This document shows positions 5,853 through 7,693 of a DNA stretch of 7,693 nucleotides, one piece after another. The notes under the pieces are model-generated. The model made no database searches, was not told the origin of the DNA, and saw only the letters and a program-made list of their open reading frames with translations. The stretch is from an uncultured Collinsella sp. Its GTDB lineage: Bacteria; Actinomycetota; Coriobacteriia; Coriobacteriales; Coriobacteriaceae. Both the position numbers and the translations under genes were made by a program. The DNA lies in assembly GCA_902470095.1 (NCBI GenBank), contig CABRFG010000077.1, forward strand, positions 1 to 7,693. The letters run 5' to 3'. Within the stretch, counting starts at the first letter, position 1. Every line of letters starts with the position of its first letter.

Positions 5853-6380
5853 TTATTTTCCGGCCTTCTGGGCCTTGGGGGACAGGAACATGGACATGAG
5901 CCGGCCCTCCATCTTGGCGGACTTATCCATGGTGGCCACGTCGGCGCAAAGCTCCGCGAACTTCTTCAGCAGATCCCGGCCGATATCCGTATGCGCCATC
6001 TCGCGGCCGCGGAAGCGGACGGAGACCTTCACCCGGTTGCCGTCAGCCAGGAACTTCTGCGCATTTTTCAGCTTGGTGTTGAAGTCGCCGACATCGATGC
6101 CCGGAGACATGCGAATTTCCTTGATCTCCACCACGTGCTGGTTCTTTCTGGCTTCCTTCTCCTTCTTGCTGCGCTCGAACTTGAACTTGCCATAGTTCAT
6201 GAGCTTGCACACAGGCGGCGTCGCCTGGGGGGAAATCTTCACCAGGTCCAGTCCCTTTTCCTCGGCGATGTGCAGGCCCTCCGCAGAGGACACAATGCCC
6301 AGCTGCTCGCCGTCTTCGCCGATGAGGCGGATCTCCTTATCCCGGATCTCTTCATTGAGTTCATGCTCTACCTTGCTAAT
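5853..6380 (-). CDS. infC: Translation initiation factor IF-3 (ATT start)
   Basis: Read from the ATT at 6380-6378 the protein is 175 residues, the usual IF-3 length, and begins SKVEHELNEEIRDKEIRLIG. The N-domain (about 1-75) ends in the IF-3 signature KLMNYGKFKFERSKK (59-73). A lysine-rich linker and the C-domain follow (IKEIRMSPGIDVGDF, VKVSVRFRGREMAHTDIGRD). IF-3 binds the 30S subunit, checks the start codon and blocks premature 50S joining. No ATG or GTG sits in the right place: GGAGG (6395-6391) lies 10 nt upstream of ATT, whereas an in-frame ATG exists only far upstream in the leader. Rare AUU starts are a known autoregulatory feature of infC, because IF-3 discriminates against them. Longer readings would run through the leader terminator and have no similarity to IF-3. 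Confidence 0.97.
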   Translation of the reverse strand: MSKVEHELNEEIRDKEIRLIGEDGEQLGIVSSAEGLHIAEEKGLDLVKISPQATPPVCKLMNYGKFKFERSKKEKEARKNQHVVEIKEIRMSPGIDVGDFNTKLKNAQKFLADGNRVKVSVRFRGREMAHTDIGRDLLKKFAELCADVATMDKSAKMEGRLMSMFLSPKAQKAGK

Positions 6381-6540
6381 AACCGTCGCACCTCCATTCG
6401 ATAAATAAAAAACGCGAATGCATCCCTTGCATCCGCGCAGCGGCACGGCCCCCATAACGGAAGCCCTGACGAAAATCGCTGTTGACCTCTTTGCCTGGGG
6501 CGGGAGGTGAGGCGGATGCATCCAGCCTTCTTTGTTTTCC
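6381..6540 (-). promoter_or_regulatory. infC operon leader with terminator/antiterminator switch (L20-leader type)
   Basis: The roughly 160-nt untranslated leader contains TGCATCCGC (6520-6512). It is perfectly complementary over 9 nt to GCGGATGCA (6436-6428), the left arm of the attenuator terminator. The two pairings exclude each other, giving an antiterminator and a terminator state. In Bacillus, ribosomal protein L20 binds the leader of this same operon and promotes termination (Rfam L20_leader family). The gene order and parts here match that scheme, so L20 feedback is the likely signal. The pairings are seen; L20 binding is inferred. Confidence 0.78.
6403..6437 (-). terminator. Leader attenuator terminator upstream of infC
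   Basis: In minus-strand sense CGCGGATGCA (6437-6428) pairs with TGCATTCGCG (6422-6413), ten pairs with one G-U, around the loop AGGGA. TTTTTTATTT (6412-6403) follows at once. It lies between the promoter and the infC ribosome binding site, so it must be bypassed for expression. This is the hallmark of an attenuator. Confidence 0.88.
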
Positions 6541-6545
6541 AGGAT

Positions 6546-6574
6546 AGTATACCAGACCCTCCCTCCCCTGTCAA
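6546..6574 (-). promoter_or_regulatory. Consensus sigma-A promoter of the infC operon
   Basis: In minus-strand sense there is a perfect -35 TTGACA (6574-6569), a 17-bp spacer and -10 TATACT (6551-6546). Transcription would start near 6539, leaving the long leader before infC. Few boxes in the window fit this well, which agrees with high expression of a ribosomal operon. Confidence 0.9.
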
Positions 6575-6596
6575 GCAGTTTTTCCTGAAAATATCG

Positions 6597-6626
6597 TTGA
6601 AATTTGCCCACCTACCGTGGTAACAT
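6597..6626 (+). promoter_or_regulatory. Candidate promoter of glpP
   Basis: TTGAAA (6597-6602) and TAACAT (6621-6626) are 18 bp apart and lie back to back with the infC promoter, the two -35 boxes being 22 bp apart. Transcription would begin around 6633, close to the AAGGAGGG ribosome binding site (6646-6653). No terminator-like leader is visible, so this gene appears to be simply controlled. Confidence 0.65.
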
Positions 6627-6661
6627 AGGGAGAGAAAATTGCGGAAAGGAGGGTCCGCCCT

Positions 6662-7225
6662 ATGTCCCATCCCATGCTGCCGCTTTTGGAGCGGACGCCG
6701 GTGATCCCGGCGGTGAAGGAGCCGGAGACCTTGGACCTGGCCCTGGCCCACGACGGAGCGGCGGTGTTCCTGCTGTGCGGCGACATTCTGAATATCGCGG
6801 GTCTGGTGGACCGGGTCCACCGGGCCGGGAAGCGGGCGGTGGTCCATGGGGACCTGGTGGCGGGGCTGGCCCCCAAGGAGATCGCCGTGGACTATCTGCG
6901 CTCCTGCGGAGCCGACGGGATCATCTCCACCCGGCCCCACATCATCCGCCGGGGCCGGGAGCTGGGCATGCTGACGGTGCTGCGGGTGTTCGCCATCGAC
7001 TCCAAGGCCGTCAGCAACCTGGGGAAGGAGACCGGCATAGGGATGCCGGACCTGATCGAGGTGCTGCCCGGTACCATTTACAGGGTCATCGCCCGGCTGT
7101 CCCGGGAGCTGCCGGTGCCCCTGATCGCCGGGGGCCTGCTGGCGGACAAGGCCGATGTCACGGCAGCGCTGAGCGCCGGGGTCCTGTGCGTCTCCGCCAG
7201 CGACCCGCAGCTGTGGGACCTGTGA
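6662..7225 (+). CDS. glpP: GlpP-type glycerol-3-phosphate-responsive antiterminator (RNA-binding)
   Basis: A complete 187-residue protein of family length. The barrel-like fold is marked by VIPAVKEPE (residues 14-22), FLLCGDILNI (36-45), VHGDLVAGL (61-69), DGIISTR (85-91), RVFAIDS (108-114), DLIEVLPG (130-137) and PLIAGGLL (153-160). All are conserved blocks of GlpP. In Bacillus, GlpP with glycerol-3-phosphate binds glp mRNA leaders, prevents termination and stabilises the transcript. Divergence is seen in VHGDLVAGL, where the common form is closer to VH.DL.EGL, so ligand binding may differ. The start is fixed by AGGAGG about 9 nt upstream of the ATG. No glpF, glpK or glpD gene lies in the window, and the usual linkage to glycerol genes is not seen. 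It is GC-rich and overlaps the next gene. Confidence 0.9.
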   Translation: MSHPMLPLLERTPVIPAVKEPETLDLALAHDGAAVFLLCGDILNIAGLVDRVHRAGKRAVVHGDLVAGLAPKEIAVDYLRSCGADGIISTRPHIIRRGRELGMLTVLRVFAIDSKAVSNLGKETGIGMPDLIEVLPGTIYRVIARLSRELPVPLIAGGLLADKADVTAALSAGVLCVSASDPQLWDL

Positions 7226-7693
7226 CGGCGGCCTTTCTGGGGCTGGAGGCGGCCCTGTACGCGGCGTTCATGACCCTGGACCTTACCGGCGGCAGCGGCG
7301 ACCCGGTGAAATACGCCTCCATCGCCGTGTGCCTGGTGTTTTCCGTGCTGTTCGCCCGGCGGGGCGGCAGCCGCCTGATGGCCGCCGCCATGGCCCTGAC
7401 CCTGGGGGCAGACACGTTTTTGCTGCTGCTGAACGACCATTACGGCGCGGGAGTGGCCCTGTTCTGCGGGGTCCAGGGGCTGTATCTGATCCGTATCCTC
7501 CGCCGGTGCGGCCGTTCCCTGTGGGGACTGCGGCTGTTCCTGGTGGGTGCGGCCTGGGCAGGGCTGTGGGCCCTGGGCCTGCTGTCGCCGCTGAACCTGC
7601 TGGCGGCGGTGTATTTCGCCAATTTCCTGGTGAACGCCTGTCAGGCACTTTCCCTTTCCATGCCGCTGTTTGCCTGGGGGCTGTGGCTGTTCC
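7222..7693 (+). CDS. Multi-pass membrane protein, partial; distant YhhN/TMEM86 (lysoplasmalogenase)-like pattern
   Basis: The frame stays open for 157 codons to the window edge. The GTG at 7222 overlaps the glpP stop (GTGA), suggesting translational coupling; it has no clear Shine-Dalgarno sequence, and the in-frame ATG at 7270 is an alternative. The protein begins TAAFLGLEAALYAAFMTLDL and shows about five hydrophobic segments: near residues 1-18, 32-45 (ASIAVCLVFSVLFA), 52-68, 72-92 and 105-150, rich in Leu and Trp. The block LTLGADTFLLLLNDHYGAG, then VALFCGVQGLYLIRI, recalls the conserved LGD.lLll...F..G...F...H..Y region of YhhN/TMEM86 membrane proteins. The usual key Asp is present (D in GADTF) but the other residues differ. 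YhhN-like enzymes cleave the vinyl-ether bond of lysoplasmalogens. The match is weak, so treat it as an unassigned membrane protein. Confidence 0.6.
   Translation, partial: MTAAFLGLEAALYAAFMTLDLTGGSGDPVKYASIAVCLVFSVLFARRGGSRLMAAAMALTLGADTFLLLLNDHYGAGVALFCGVQGLYLIRILRRCGRSLWGLRLFLVGAAWAGLWALGLLSPLNLLAAVYFANFLVNACQALSLSMPLFAWGLWLF

Noticed and set aside
5574..6404. 276-residue plus-strand frame opposite rpmI and infC
   Set aside because: It is antisense to two unmistakable ribosomal operon genes and crosses their ribosome binding sites.
6381..6611. N-terminal extension of IF-3
   Set aside because: It would cross the promoter, the attenuator terminator and the leader; it has no IF-3 similarity and no ribosome binding site.

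Overview
The window looks like a mosaic of human- or animal-gut bacterial DNA rather than one continuous locus. The left part (about 1-2022) is very GC-rich. It carries an actinobacterial-style (Coriobacteriia-like, e.g. Collinsella/Olsenella type) lantibiotic self-protection ABC transporter operon. The right part (about 5130-7693) carries a textbook Firmicutes infC-rpmI-rplT ribosomal operon with an attenuated leader, next to a glpP-type antiterminator gene. Its style suggests a GC-rich clostridial lineage (Oscillospirales-like). These taxon guesses come from gene style and composition only; no search was run.

Layout. 1-1731 (minus strand): the LanF ATPase, LanE permease and the start of the LanG permease, in overlapping, translationally coupled frames. 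1870-2028 (plus): a divergent TetR-family regulator that stops after its first 33 codons. A perfect 12-bp palindrome lies just before its ribosome binding site. 2024-2254: the C-terminal end of a type I restriction specificity subunit (HsdS), without the rest of the gene. 2264-3581: an AT-rich palindromic promoter region and an intact AAA/DUF4143 ATPase, followed by a strong terminator at 3740-3775. 3828-4268 (minus): a MerR-family regulator, divergent from a carboxymuconolactone decarboxylase/cupin gene (4491 onward). A MerR-type dyad overlaps both candidate promoters. The cupin frame loses family resemblance at codon 203 (about 5097) and runs by chance into the terminator of the neighbouring ribosomal operon.

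5158-6574 (minus): a complete infC-rpmI-rplT transcription unit. It has a consensus sigma-A promoter, a roughly 160-nt leader with a terminator/antiterminator switch (L20-type autoregulation), infC starting at a non-canonical ATT, rpmI, rplT and an intrinsic terminator. 6597-7693 (plus): a divergent promoter, glpP, and a translationally overlapping multi-pass membrane protein cut by the window end.

The most notable points are: the abrupt join near 5097, where a cupin gene is cut in mid-domain next to a 10-bp perfect inverted repeat (either assembly chimerism or real recombination); a second break at about 2022 where TetR is cut and HsdS sequence begins; the infC leader switch; and the AT-rich palindrome in front of the DUF4143 ATPase. 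I found no convincing wholly new multi-gene system. The best candidate for undescribed biology is the solitary DUF4143 ATPase with its own palindromic upstream element, inside what looks like a decayed restriction-modification locus.
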